Below are positions 34,691-43,920 of a stretch of DNA of 64,000 nucleotides, piece after piece (the first letter of the stretch is position 1; each line of letters opens with the position of its first letter). The notes under the pieces are model-generated. The model was not told the origin of the DNA. It did not search any database and worked only from the letters and a program-made list of their open reading frames with translations. Where the stretch lies: contig JAFDMF010000009.1 in assembly GCA_019306065.1 (NCBI GenBank), forward strand, positions 1-64,000, in the 5' to 3' direction. Position numbers and translations under genes: made by a program. The DNA is from Deltaproteobacteria bacterium (GTDB lineage: Bacteria; Desulfobacterota; Desulfobacteria; Desulfobacterales; JAFDMD01).

Positions 34691-35191
34691 ATGAATTTTC
34701 AAAGATTTCAACATCCGGATATTAATGATAATATGTGGAATGAAATTGACGAGATAATAAATCTTAATCGCAACGTTAATGGAGCAGTGATAACCGTTTT
34801 AAGAAAGTGTCAAAAAATAGTAGGTTATCTTCCTGCAATGCTTGTTGATTATATAAGCTTATCCCTTAATTTGCCTGCAAGCGAGGTATTCGGCGTAGCC
34901 ACCTTTTATTCTCTTTTTTCACTTAAACCGAAAGGGAGACATACTATTAAGGTATGTACAGGTACTGCTTGTTATGTAAAAGGAACAAAAGAGATTATAG
35001 GCCGGATAGATGCCGAATACGGCATTAAAGAAGGAGAAACCACAAAAGACAGACGTTTTTCTTTGGATTGCGTTAGATGTTTGGGCGCATGCGGGCTTGC
35101 TCCTGCAATGGTTGTAGACGATAAGACTTATGGCGGTCTTACTCCTGATAAGGCTCTAGAAAAATTACGAGAACTAAATTGGTTACGGTAG
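34691..35191 (+). CDS. NuoE-like [2Fe-2S] thioredoxin-fold subunit
   Basis: 166 aa from ATG 34691 (TTGGAGA 12 bases before; an in-frame GTG at 34670 overlaps that site). The four cluster cysteines are in KVCTGTACYVKGT and DCVRCLGACGLAP. The HndA/NuoE family passes electrons in cytoplasmic NAD(P)-linked complexes. First gene of an operon with a DRTGG protein, a NuoF-like flavoprotein and an RnfB-like fusion. Confidence 0.9.
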   Translation: MNFQRFQHPDINDNMWNEIDEIINLNRNVNGAVITVLRKCQKIVGYLPAMLVDYISLSLNLPASEVFGVATFYSLFSLKPKGRHTIKVCTGTACYVKGTKEIIGRIDAEYGIKEGETTKDRRFSLDCVRCLGACGLAPAMVVDDKTYGGLTPDKALEKLRELNWLR

Positions 35192-35269
35192 AAAAATCTC
35201 TATGGCTAATTTGATACGCAAAAAAGAAGAGCGATAAACTCTGACATCTCCTAATTGGATTGTAACTAT

Positions 35270-35626
35270 ATGAAGATAAAAGAGATAAAAAAAATATTAA
35301 AAGCGGAGATGTTAATCTGCTCCAAAAGCAAGATGGATATGGCTGTAATAGGGGCGGGAAGCGCGGATATTATGAGCGACGTATTGTCCGCGGTATCCGA
35401 ATATGCATTGCTTCTTACAGGATTGACCGATGAATCTGTAATAAGAACCGCAAAGATTGCAGGGGTCCGAGCGGTTGCATTTGTAAGAGGCAAAAAACCG
35501 GAGACAAGAGTAATAGAATTGGCAAAAAATTATAATCTACCTCTTTTGGTTACCGAATATTCGCTTTTTGTGGCAAGCGGCAGGCTTTATATAAACGGGC
35601 TTAGAGGGCTTGACGGTTCATGGTAA
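35270..35626 (+). CDS. DRTGG-domain protein
   Basis: 118 aa from ATG 35270. The DRTGG fold is suggested by ICSKSKMDMAVIGAGSADIMSDVLS and the ligand-binding LLLTGLTDESVIRTAKIAGVRAVAFV. Such proteins are repeatedly found between NuoE- and NuoF-like genes in anaerobes, perhaps sensing a nucleotide to tune the complex; no enzymatic residues are recognisable. Upstream spacing is 78 bases and downstream 22 bases in one operon. Confidence 0.7.
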   Translation: MKIKEIKKILKAEMLICSKSKMDMAVIGAGSADIMSDVLSAVSEYALLLTGLTDESVIRTAKIAGVRAVAFVRGKKPETRVIELAKNYNLPLLVTEYSLFVASGRLYINGLRGLDGSW

Positions 35627-35648
35627 AAAAAAATAACATAGATAAATA

Positions 35649-37496
35649 ATGGTAAAATTAACTTTAGAAAAACTAAACAAGATAAAAGAGGATAATTTAC
35701 TGTCGGTTAATTTCGAGGATAAAAAATATATTTTAATATGCGGCGGAACAGGCTGCCATGCAACTGGAAGCATAGAATTAAAGGATGTTTTAACACAAGA
35801 AATAGCCTTGAAAAATCTTGATGATGAAGTAAAAATTATTGAAACAGGCTGTAACGGCTTTTGCGCTGTAGGTCCTCTTATATCGATACAGCCTGGAGCA
35901 TTTTTTTATCAAAAAGTATCGGCAGAAGATATTCCGGAAATAATAGAAACTCATATCATAAATGGCGAACTGGTAGAAAAACTTTTATATGAGGATCCGA
36001 TTACAAAAGAAAAGATAGCCTCTCAAAATGATATTCCGTTTTTTGCGAATCAGATGTTAATAGCCTTAAGAAACAAAGGACGGATTAATCCTGAAGATAT
36101 AAATCAGTACATAGCGACAGATGGCTACTTGGGAGCCTCAAAAGCTCTTTTTGAAATGACTCCGGAGCAAATTGTAGAGGAGATAAAAACTTCAGGTTTA
36201 AGAGGAAGAGGCGGAGCGGGATTTCCTACAGGAATAAAATGGGAGTTTGCGCGAAAAAGTGCGGGAGAAATAAAATATGTTCTTTGCAATGCAGACGAGG
36301 GAGACCCCGGAGCGTTTATGGACAGAAGCATATTGGAAGCTGATCCGCATGCGGTTTTGGAAGGGATGATAATAGCCGCCAAGTCAATTAATTCTCATAA
36401 AGGCTATATTTATTGCAGAACTGAATATCCTCTTGCCATAAAAAGATTAACCATAGCTATAAATCAGGCAAGAGAATACGGATTGTTAGGAGATAATATA
36501 TTAGGCTCTAACTTTAGTTTTGACGTTGAAATATATCAGGGAGCCGGGGCCTTTGTATGCGGCGAAGAAACCGCTTTAATGAGATCAATTGAAGGTAAAC
36601 GAGGCATGCCGAGAACCCGTCCTCCGTTTCCAGCTCATAAAGGCTTATGGGAAAAACCGACAATTTTAAACAATGTGGAGACATTGGCAAACATATCTCA
36701 GATAATAATAAACCGAGGCGATTGGTATGCAGACATAGGAACGGAAACAAGCAAAGGTACAAAGGTTTTTGCTCTTTCCGGAGATATTAACAATATAGGA
36801 CTTGTTGAAGTTCCTATGGGAACCACATTAAAAACCCTTATTTATGAAGTAGGCGGAGGAATACCGAATAAGAAAAAATTTAAAGCCGTTCAATTAGGAG
36901 GACCTTCCGGCGGATGTATTCCGGAGCATCTTTTGGATACTCCGGTAGATTACGAAGCTATTGCCAAAGTAGGCGCTATAGTAGGCTCTGGCGGATTAAT
37001 AGTAATGAATGAAAATACCTGCATGGTTGATATGGCAAGATTTTTCATGGAATTTATACAAGATGAATCCTGCGGAAAATGTTCCCCATGCAGAGAAGGC
37101 ACAAAACGTTTATTAGAAATATTGGAAAGAATCTGCGAGGGAAAAGGAGAACCCGAAGATATAGATAATCTGGAAAATCTCGCGTCGGTAATAAGCAAAG
37201 CCTCGCTTTGCGGATTAGGACAAACGGCCGCAAATCCGGTTTTATCTACTCTGAGATATTTTAAAGAGGAGTATATAGCCCATATTTACTATAAAAAATG
37301 TCCTGCAAAGCGATGCGCGGCTTTACTTGACTTTGTTATTGATCCGTTGTTGTGTCAAAAATGCGGATTATGTTTTAAGGCATGTCCGTCTGATGCAATC
37401 GAATGGCAGAAAAAGGAGCCGGCGAAAATAAACAAAGACATCTGCGTTAAATGTCTTTCCTGTTTTAAAGTTTGTAAATTTAATGCTATTTTATAA
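35649..37496 (+). CDS. NuoF-like flavoprotein with N-terminal [2Fe-2S] and C-terminal 2[4Fe-4S] domains
   Basis: 615 aa. N-terminal thioredoxin-fold cluster domain has CGGTGCHATGS and ETGCNGFCAVGP. The FMN/NAD core is GLRGRGGAGFPTGIKWEFA, NADEGDPGAFMDR and GAGAFVCGEETALMRSIEG. The N3 cluster motif is ESCGKCSPCREGTKR. The C-terminal ferredoxin has CQKCGLCFKACPSDAI and CVKCLSCFKVCKFNAI. This is the HndC/HydB architecture of NAD(P)H-linked electron-bifurcating or formate/hydrogenase complexes. No [FeFe]-hydrogenase or formate dehydrogenase catalytic gene is next to it. Confidence 0.93.
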   Translation: MVKLTLEKLNKIKEDNLLSVNFEDKKYILICGGTGCHATGSIELKDVLTQEIALKNLDDEVKIIETGCNGFCAVGPLISIQPGAFFYQKVSAEDIPEIIETHIINGELVEKLLYEDPITKEKIASQNDIPFFANQMLIALRNKGRINPEDINQYIATDGYLGASKALFEMTPEQIVEEIKTSGLRGRGGAGFPTGIKWEFARKSAGEIKYVLCNADEGDPGAFMDRSILEADPHAVLEGMIIAAKSINSHKGYIYCRTEYPLAIKRLTIAINQAREYGLLGDNILGSNFSFDVEIYQGAGAFVCGEETALMRSIEGKRGMPRTRPPFPAHKGLWEKPTILNNVETLANISQIIINRGDWYADIGTETSKGTKVFALSGDINNIGLVEVPMGTTLKTLIYEVGGGIPNKKKFKAVQLGGPSGGCIPEHLLDTPVDYEAIAKVGAIVGSGGLIVMNENTCMVDMARFFMEFIQDESCGKCSPCREGTKRLLEILERICEGKGEPEDIDNLENLASVISKASLCGLGQTAANPVLSTLRYFKEEYIAHIYYKKCPAKRCAALLDFVIDPLLCQKCGLCFKACPSDAIEWQKKEPAKINKDICVKCLSCFKVCKFNAIL

Positions 37497-37516
37497 AAAA
37501 TATTGGTGAAGATAAA

Positions 37517-39502
37517 ATGATTCAGTCAGTTTTAATAATCGGAGGTTTAGGTTTTATAGTAGGCGTCGGATTAGCGGTAGCGTCTAAACTATTTTATGTT
37601 TATGTTGATCCGAAAGTAGAGGCGGTGGAGTCCGTTCTTCCTGGCGCAAACTGCGGAGGCTGCGGATTACCAGGTTGTTCGGCAAACGCCGAGGCGGTAG
37701 TTGCAGGAAAAGCTTCTCCAGCGTCCTGCGTTGCGGGAGGACCCGAGCTTGCAAACGCCATTGCCGTAATACTCGGAGTAAGTGTTGAGGCTATAGAGCC
37801 GGATATAGCTTTGCCGGGCTGCACATATAATATTGAAAATGCCGACACAAAATATGTTTATGACGGCATAAGCGACTGCATTGCGGCTGCTTTATTTAGC
37901 GGCGGCATGAAGGTATGCGAAGTCGGATGCCTTGGTTTAGGCTCATGCGTAAAGGCATGTCCGTTTGATGCTCTTATTATAGGAAAAGATGGACTTCCAC
38001 AGGTAGATTCGGAAAAATGCACAGGCTGCGGCGCCTGCGAAAGAGTATGCCCCAAAAACATAATAACTCTTACCTCTGTTACCAGACGCATCATGCTTGA
38101 ATATACCTCGGATCACTGTACAACTCCGTGTCAAAGAGAATGCCCTGTAGGAATAAATATAAAAGAATATATCCGTCAAATAACATTAGGCAATTATCAT
38201 AAAGCGGTTCAGGTTATAAAAGAGAGAAATCCGTTTCCTACGGTAATAGGAAGAATATGCCCCAGACCCTGCGAAACCGAATGCAGGCGCAAATACATAG
38301 ATGAGCCTGTGGCTATAAATTTTCTTAAAAGATATGTTGCGGATTACGAAAAAGAGGCGGGAGGAAGAATTCTTCCTTTTAAGGCTCCGGAAACAAACAA
38401 AAAGATTGCGATTATAGGAGGCGGAGTTTCTGGGTTATCTTCAGCTTACTTTTTGGCAAGATTAGGACATCTTCCTACGGTATTTGAAAAAAGTTCCGAA
38501 TTGGGAGGGCTTTTAAAAAATGCCATAGCAAAAGAAAGACTGCCAAAAGAGATTTTTGATTGGGACATTAAAGGGATAATCGAAACAGGAGTTGAAGTTC
38601 AACTCGATCAGACTCTTGGCGCAGATTTTACCATAGAATCGAAGCTTGAAGAAGGTTTTGAGGCAGTGGCGGTTACTACAGGGGGATGGGACGGCAGGCT
38701 TGCGGAAAAACAGATAGATTCTAATATTTATAAGCAGATACCTTCAACTCGTCTGTTAATAGATATAATAAAAAACGGCTATAAAGATATTTTTAAATCA
38801 TCTGCAATAGTAATTTACAGAGGCGGAGAGATCGCAATAGAGGCGGCAAAAGAATGTAAAAATAAGGGGGCGGACAGCGTAACAATTATATATGAAGATG
38901 CGCCGTCTTTAGACCTTTCCGATACGGCAGGAATCAAAATCCTTTACGGCAAAAAAATAGAACGAATAATAGGAACAGGCGAAAAGCTTTCCGAGATAGA
39001 ATATGCAGATTTAAAAAGCGGGTTAAAAACAGTTATACAATGCGATAATTTTTTTATTGCTGCGGGTAGGTATCCTGAATTTATATTTAAAAAATGCGAT
39101 TCCGAAACAATATTATCCATAACTTCAAATGAAAAAGCGGATAAAATCAGATGGGAAGGGGTTAAAGTTTATAGTAAAGAGGACACATTATCCGATTATA
39201 GCGCTGCCGTTAAAGCAATTGATGCAGGAAGACGCGCTGCCGCCGCGGTTCATAATCTGCTTTACGGACTTTCCGCGCCAACACTGCCTAAAAATTCCGT
39301 GTTAAAAGATGTCTATATACAAAATACGGATAGTATCAATAATGTAGTACCGTTAAAAAGAAATATAATGCCCTTGTCAACTCCTTGGGAACTAGCTGAA
39401 GGCTGCGAAACCGAAAAAGGTTTTTCTTCCCAAGCATTTCAAGCCGAAGCAAAAAGATGTCTTCAATGCGGACTTATCTGTTATCGAAAAGATGAGGCAT
39501 AA
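37517..39502 (+). CDS. RnfB-like ferredoxin domain fused to a GltD/NfnB-like FAD oxidoreductase
   Basis: 661 aa. One N-terminal helix (about residues 4-26) is followed by the RnfB [4Fe-4S] motif ANCGGCGLPGC (Cys46, 49, 54, 71) and a ferredoxin pair (CEVGCLGLGSCVKACP; CTGCGACERVCP at 168-179). Residues 200-660 are GltD-like: CTTPCQRECP and CPRPCETEC cysteines, FAD motif IAIIGGGVSGLSSA (about 297-310) and a C-terminal RCLQCG. RnfB and GltD-like halves are normally separate proteins. The membrane-anchored N-terminus could link a ferredoxin pool to NAD(P)H chemistry of the adjacent NuoEF-like proteins. Confidence 0.88.
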   Translation: MIQSVLIIGGLGFIVGVGLAVASKLFYVYVDPKVEAVESVLPGANCGGCGLPGCSANAEAVVAGKASPASCVAGGPELANAIAVILGVSVEAIEPDIALPGCTYNIENADTKYVYDGISDCIAAALFSGGMKVCEVGCLGLGSCVKACPFDALIIGKDGLPQVDSEKCTGCGACERVCPKNIITLTSVTRRIMLEYTSDHCTTPCQRECPVGINIKEYIRQITLGNYHKAVQVIKERNPFPTVIGRICPRPCETECRRKYIDEPVAINFLKRYVADYEKEAGGRILPFKAPETNKKIAIIGGGVSGLSSAYFLARLGHLPTVFEKSSELGGLLKNAIAKERLPKEIFDWDIKGIIETGVEVQLDQTLGADFTIESKLEEGFEAVAVTTGGWDGRLAEKQIDSNIYKQIPSTRLLIDIIKNGYKDIFKSSAIVIYRGGEIAIEAAKECKNKGADSVTIIYEDAPSLDLSDTAGIKILYGKKIERIIGTGEKLSEIEYADLKSGLKTVIQCDNFFIAAGRYPEFIFKKCDSETILSITSNEKADKIRWEGVKVYSKEDTLSDYSAAVKAIDAGRRAAAAVHNLLYGLSAPTLPKNSVLKDVYIQNTDSINNVVPLKRNIMPLSTPWELAEGCETEKGFSSQAFQAEAKRCLQCGLICYRKDEA

Positions 39503-39506
39503 ATAA

Positions 39507-39950
39507 ATGTCAACGGAACAAGGATTGGTAATAGATACAAACGCTGATATTGCAACCATAAAAACCTTGCGAAGCGCGGCATGCAAATCTTGCGATCATA
39601 AAAAAAATTGCGGTAGCGCGCCGGGTAATGAAAACGAAATGCATGTAAAGGTTAAAAACAGACTCGGCGTTAAAATCGGAGATACGGTTATAATAACTAT
39701 AAAAACAACCTCATTGCTAAAAGTGGCTTTTCTACTTTATATATTTCCGATTTTATGCATGATATTAGGAGCCGTTATGGGAAGAAAACTTGCTCCCTCT
39801 TTTATTCTTGACGAATCCCTTGCTTCCGTATTATCAGGAGCGATATTTTTTGGCGCATCCTTTTTTCTTATAAGAAGAAAAGGAAAAAAAATGGCGTTTA
39901 AAGAAGAATATGCGCCAGCTATATTAAGAATAAAAAAAAGAGGCGTATAA
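39507..39950 (+). CDS. RseC/SoxR-reducing-system family membrane protein
   Basis: 147 aa. Cys cluster CKSCDHKKNCG (about residues 23-33) lies before two membrane helices (LLKVAFLLYIFPILCMILGAV and LASVLSGAIFFGASFFLI), the RseC arrangement. RseC/RsxC-linked proteins accompany Rnf-type complexes, so its place 4 bases after the RnfB-like fusion fits an electron-transfer or cluster-reducing role. Confidence 0.85.
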   Translation: MSTEQGLVIDTNADIATIKTLRSAACKSCDHKKNCGSAPGNENEMHVKVKNRLGVKIGDTVIITIKTTSLLKVAFLLYIFPILCMILGAVMGRKLAPSFILDESLASVLSGAIFFGASFFLIRRKGKKMAFKEEYAPAILRIKKRGV

Positions 39951-39958
39951 AAAAAAAT

Positions 39959-40180
39959 ATGATAAAAGATATAAATACCCTTTTTTTTGTTGCAGGAGTA
40001 GGACTTGTTTTTTTTATTTTAACCGCTCTGGCAATGTTAGACGTAGCTTCAAAAGATTTCGGCGACGTGTATAAAAAAGCCTTTTGGGGATTTATAGCTT
40101 TTATACCTTTTATAGGCTGCATAGTATATTTTCTAATAGGAAGAAATCAGGGCGTAAAAAAAAATAAGTCCGTATCTTAA
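39959..40180 (+). CDS. small membrane protein, PLDc_N-like
   Basis: 73 aa with two helices (LFFVAGVGLVFFILTALAML and FWGFIAFIPFIGCIVYFLIGR) separated by ASKDFGDVYKKA. The WxxIxFIPFIGxxxYFLIGR end matches the phospholipase-D N-terminal transmembrane family (PLDc_N), here without any PLD catalytic domain. Last gene of the operon, close to the tRNA-Glu gene. Confidence 0.65.
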   Translation: MIKDINTLFFVAGVGLVFFILTALAMLDVASKDFGDVYKKAFWGFIAFIPFIGCIVYFLIGRNQGVKKNKSVS

Positions 40181-40237
40181 AGTTTTTTTAGTTTTAAATT
40201 TACTTTTTTACAAATTCGTTTATATACATACCATTAT

Positions 40238-40313
40238 GGTCCCATCGTCTAGCGGTCTAGGACGCCGGCCTCTCACGCCGGAAACCGGGGTTCGATTCCC
40301 CGTGGGATCACCA
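40238..40313 (+). tRNA. tRNA-Glu (anticodon CTC)
   Basis: Acceptor arms GGTCCCA and TGGGATC (one G-T pair). The anticodon stem CCGGC/GCCGG encloses loop CTCTCAC, giving anticodon CTC. TPsiC arm GGTTCGATTCC and an encoded CCA end are present. Normal class I length. Confidence 0.95.
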
Positions 40314-40476
40314 ATTAATGCGATTAGTTGCAAATAGAAGTATTCTGCCGAACTTATTTGGTAATATTCAAATAGCGCGATAATTATAACTTTTGATATA
40401 ATATTTTTAGAGATATTTATTATATTCGTCATATGTTAGGATTTATATAATTTTTAATAAATGTGGAGAATGAGTT

Positions 40477-41059
40477 ATGATTTCGTTAGAACAAGCGTAT
40501 CAAATTGCAACTATAGTTGGTTCTCTTGCCATAATTGGCATTGTCATACAAGTATATTTGACATTTAGTCAGTTAAAAGCAGACCATGAAAGATCAAGAA
40601 GAGAAAAGTCCATTGAGGCGAGATGGATCATTAGCCAGAAAAATAGTTGAATTTCTATCAGAAGAACAGTGTAGAGAACTTTTCAATCAAGAATCAGTCA
40701 AAATTTCTAAGAAGCATAAACCTTTGTTATCCCAGTTTTTTTAAAAAAAGGATTTTGAGAATAATGATGGTTTAATATCACTTAATGAGTTACAAGTAGC
40801 TAAATTAAGATGGCATGTAATATCTTATCTTAATTTACTGGAGTCTATTTTAGTTGCTTGGCAATACGGCGTCGTAGATAGAGAAATTATTGAGCGTCAA
40901 TTTTCGTATCTTTTTGAACATAGCCAAGGACATGCTGCATTAAAACATTTTCGTACCGCTGCTGGCGGGGAAAATACCTATCCTGCGATAGAAATATTTT
41001 CAAATTATATCGAACAGAAAAGACGTAAAAGTTTAACTATGAAGGCAAATATTGCATAA
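40477..41059 (+). pseudogene. decayed membrane-anchored gene, DUF4760-like
   Basis: A single ancestral protein is spread over at least two frames with breaks. It starts ISLEQAYQIATIVGSLAIIG with one helix and then QVYLTFSQLKADHERSRREK, shifts frame near 40620 to IVEFLSEEQCRELFNQESV, meets a TAA near 40741, and resumes as FENNDGLISLNELQVAKLRW and YLNLLESILVAWQYGVVDRE, ending at 41057-41059. The layout (one helix, then a helical soluble domain with LNLLE and GVVD) fits the DUF4760-like family. It is not functional as read. Confidence 0.65.
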
Positions 41060-41202
41060 TAGCCTGTTCGATCAGACTTGTAAAGTTTGACCGTATGTTT
41101 ATTAGATTTATTTTTATGGACTTATTTCATATGTCGATAATTTCAATTGTTTTTTTGCTATGATAGAAATCGGCTCGTTACAATTGGTTGGAGGGTCTGA
41201 AT

Positions 41203-41448
41203 ATGGAAACTTATAAAAACAGTTATACAAAGAATGAAGACGGATTGTTATGGGAACTTCATGAAATAAGACATAATTTAAATAAAAAAAGAAGAAACAA
41301 ATCAATAGATGAAATAAATAAAGAAGCATTAAAAAAATATCATAATTGGGAAAAAGAATATAACCGAAAAAAAGAAATTGATCTGCGGCGAGAAGAAATC
41401 CGACAAGGCGATACGCTGTCTTCCGAGACAATTTGGAATCAAATATAA
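41203..41448 (+). CDS. small charged protein, possible orphan antitoxin
   Basis: 81 aa from ATG 41203 (TTGGAGGG eight bases before). It is almost all helix-forming and charged: ELHEIRHNLNKKRRNKSIDE, then NKEALKKYHNWEKEYNRKK. Proteins with the opening METYKN-YTK-ED-LLWELHEIRH recur in many genomes as small partners in toxin-antitoxin-like loci, but no toxin gene follows. The role is inference. Confidence 0.5.
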   Translation: METYKNSYTKNEDGLLWELHEIRHNLNKKRRNKSIDEINKEALKKYHNWEKEYNRKKEIDLRREEIRQGDTLSSETIWNQI

Positions 41449-41755
41449 CGATTAAATGTTAATCGTAAAAAAAAGCGGTAGAGACATTGCATGTAACCTC
41501 TCTACATAACTGTAATCCCCTGTAAATCTATTCAATAATTTTTTGTCTGTTCTTTTTTGGAAAATAATTAAAAATCACCGTCAATCAAATAATCATATAA
41601 ATCATAATTGCCTACAATTTTTTTTCAATTCTATGTTTTTTAATCTTTCCTTTAACATTTTCGTAATACCCGTGAAAAAATCAAAGACATAATAAAAAAA
41701 AATTGATATATAACTTTTTTGATTGGTTTTTATTCAATATAAGGAATAACTGAAT
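41449..41755. other. 307-bp gap with one palindrome
   Basis: Only a 28-bp palindrome at 41477-41504 is recognisable. The remainder is AT-rich upstream DNA of the korDABC operon. Confidence 0.5.
41477..41504. repeat. 28-bp palindrome, GTAGAGAC family
   Basis: Arms GTAGAGA and TCTCTAC with interior CATTGCATGTAACC. Same length and arm sequence as the 26032-26059 palindrome. No T-run follows here, so it is not an obvious terminator. Confidence 0.65.
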
Positions 41756-41959
41756 ATGGCGAAAAAGGTTTTAAAAGAGCATATTATAAATAAAGACTGG
41801 TGCAAGGGGTGCGGTATATGCGTATTTTTTTGCCCTAAAAATGTATTGGAATTAGACAAAGAAGGAAAAGTTTTTGCCTCAAGACCTAAAGATTGTATTT
41901 GCTGCAAACAATGCGAACTTATGTGTCCTGACTTTGCCATAGAAATAGAGGTTCAATGA
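41756..41959 (+). CDS. korD: KorD-like ferredoxin subunit of 2-oxoacid oxidoreductase
   Basis: 67 aa with two [4Fe-4S] motifs: CKGCGICVFFCP and CICCKQCELMCP. It is the delta ferredoxin of a four-subunit 2-oxoacid:ferredoxin oxidoreductase and carries electrons from the TPP centre to soluble ferredoxin. It overlaps korA by 4 bases. Confidence 0.92.
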   Translation: MAKKVLKEHIINKDWCKGCGICVFFCPKNVLELDKEGKVFASRPKDCICCKQCELMCPDFAIEIEVQ

Positions 41960-43104
41960 AACGAAACGTAAAATTTGTTCAGGGAAATGAGGCATGCGTA
42001 GAAGGGGCTTTGTATGCGGGGCTTGATTTTTTTGCAGGCTATCCGATAACTCCTTCAACCGAAATAGCGGAGCATCTTTCCGAAAGACTTCCTATAAAAG
42101 GGGGCAAATTTATTCAGATGGAGGATGAAATAGCCTCTATGTGCGCTATTATAGGGGCTTCTCTTACCGGTAAAAAGGTTATGACCGCCACAAGCGGACC
42201 CGGTTTTTCGTTAAAGCAGGAGGCATTGGGGTATGCGATTATGGCGGAGATACCTTGCGTAATAGTTAATGTTCAGCGGGGCGGACCTTCTACCGGAAAT
42301 CCTACTCATGTAAGTCAGGGAGACGTAAATCAGGCAAGATGGGGATCTCATGGAGATTATGCAATAGTTGTAATGACAGCTTCTACTATTCAGGATGTTT
42401 TTGAGGTAACAATACGGGCTTTTAATATTGCGGAAACTTACAGAACGCCGGTTATACTTTTATTTGACGAAATAATAGGGCATATGCGGGAAAAACTGAT
42501 TTTGCCGGAACCGGGCGAGATTCCCCTTGTGGAAAGGATGAGAACTTCGGTGAAAAGCGGAGTTGATTATCATCCGTATCTTCCGAGAGAAGACGGAAGG
42601 CTTCCTATGTCTGATTTCGGAGGAAAACACAGATATAATGTTACGGGGTTATTTCATGATATGTGGGGTTTTCCTTCTACAAAGCCGGAGATTGTTCACG
42701 GACTTTTAAGGCATCTTAACGATAAGATTATAAATTATGCGGAATCGATATGTATGTATAAAGAATTTGAGTTAGAAGATGCGGAAATAATTTTTATTTC
42801 TTACGGAGCCTCTGCAAGAACGGTTTTACATACGGTTAAAAACAGAAGAAAAGCGGGAGAAAAGGTAGGATTTATAGAGCTTCAAACCTTGTGGCCCTTT
42901 CCTTATAACATTATAAGAAGAAAATGCGCTAATGCCAGACATGTTATAGTGGTAGAGATGAACATGGGACAATTGACAAGAACCGTAAAAAATGCGGTTG
43001 AAGATCATAGAAAGGTATTTTTAATGAACAGAATAGACGGACTTTTAATAACAGTATCCGATATTAGAAATATTTTAAGAATGCTTCAGGGAAAAGGAGT
43101 ATAA
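41956..43104 (+). CDS. korA: 2-oxoacid:acceptor oxidoreductase alpha subunit
   Basis: 382 aa. Signatures: EGALYAGLDFFAGYPITPSTE, QMEDEIASMCAIIGAS, TATSGPGFSLKQEALGYA and VQRGGPSTGNPT. These match the alpha subunit of 2-oxoglutarate:ferredoxin (Kor/VorB) enzymes. Which 2-oxoacid is used is not decided by sequence. Confidence 0.93.
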   Translation: MKRNVKFVQGNEACVEGALYAGLDFFAGYPITPSTEIAEHLSERLPIKGGKFIQMEDEIASMCAIIGASLTGKKVMTATSGPGFSLKQEALGYAIMAEIPCVIVNVQRGGPSTGNPTHVSQGDVNQARWGSHGDYAIVVMTASTIQDVFEVTIRAFNIAETYRTPVILLFDEIIGHMREKLILPEPGEIPLVERMRTSVKSGVDYHPYLPREDGRLPMSDFGGKHRYNVTGLFHDMWGFPSTKPEIVHGLLRHLNDKIINYAESICMYKEFELEDAEIIFISYGASARTVLHTVKNRRKAGEKVGFIELQTLWPFPYNIIRRKCANARHVIVVEMNMGQLTRTVKNAVEDHRKVFLMNRIDGLLITVSDIRNILRMLQGKGV

Positions 43105-43108
43105 AGGG

Positions 43109-43918
43109 ATGGCTTTTAAAGATTATATAAGAGAGCGCTTTTTTCCTCATATATGGTGTCCCGGTTGCGGGCACGGCATGGTTTTAAAAGGGATGCTTAA
43201 AGCGGTTGAAAAGCTTGGCATTGATAAAAATAATATAGTTATGGTATCTGGCATAGGTTGTTCCGCTCGTATTACCGGATATGTGGATTTTCATACGCTT
43301 CATACAATACACGGCAGAGCGCTTGCTTTTGCTACGGGGGTAAAAATTAGCAGACCCGAGTTATGCTTGATAGTTCCTATGGGAGACGGAGACGCTTTGG
43401 CAATAGGCGGAAATCATTTTATACATGCCTGTAGAAGAAATATAGATATAACCGCCGTTATTATGAATAACCGAATATACGGCATGACCGGCGGGCAGTA
43501 TTCTCCTTTGTCTGGAATAGGCAAATACGCCTCGACCGCTCCTTATTCCACAATAGAAAACAAATTCGATATTGTGAAGCTTGCGGAGACTGCGGGAGCC
43601 TCGTTTGTAGCAAGAACAACAACTTATCATATTCGGGAGATGATAGATATTTTATGTATGGCTATAAGTAATAAAGGTTTTTCGGTAGTTGAGATATTTT
43701 CTCAATGCCCTACCTATTTCGGCAGAAAAAACGAGTTAAAAACTCCGACGGATATGCTTAATTATTTTAAGGATAACACTACTCCTATAGGCTCAAAAGT
43801 AAAAGAAGCAAATCCAGAACTTATTGAAAGAGGGGTTTTTATAAATAGCAGTATGCCGGAATATTGCGAAGAATATGATAAGATTGTAGCAAAAGCTAAA
43901 AAAAATACGGAAGTATAA
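43109..43918 (+). CDS. korB: 2-oxoacid:acceptor oxidoreductase beta (TPP) subunit
   Basis: 269 aa. Cluster cysteines start with WCPGCGHGMVL, and a second conserved Cys is in GIGCSARITGY. The TPP-binding motif is GDGDALAIGGNH followed by NNRIYGMTGGQYSP. Placed 4 bases after korA with GGGATG at its start, in one operon with korD and korC. Confidence 0.94.
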   Translation: MAFKDYIRERFFPHIWCPGCGHGMVLKGMLKAVEKLGIDKNNIVMVSGIGCSARITGYVDFHTLHTIHGRALAFATGVKISRPELCLIVPMGDGDALAIGGNHFIHACRRNIDITAVIMNNRIYGMTGGQYSPLSGIGKYASTAPYSTIENKFDIVKLAETAGASFVARTTTYHIREMIDILCMAISNKGFSVVEIFSQCPTYFGRKNELKTPTDMLNYFKDNTTPIGSKVKEANPELIERGVFINSSMPEYCEEYDKIVAKAKKNTEV

Positions 43919-43920
43919 TT

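Noticed and set aside
21845-41504. CRISPR repeats from the 28-bp palindromes
   Set aside because: The copies are single, kilobases apart, and none is arranged with spacers.
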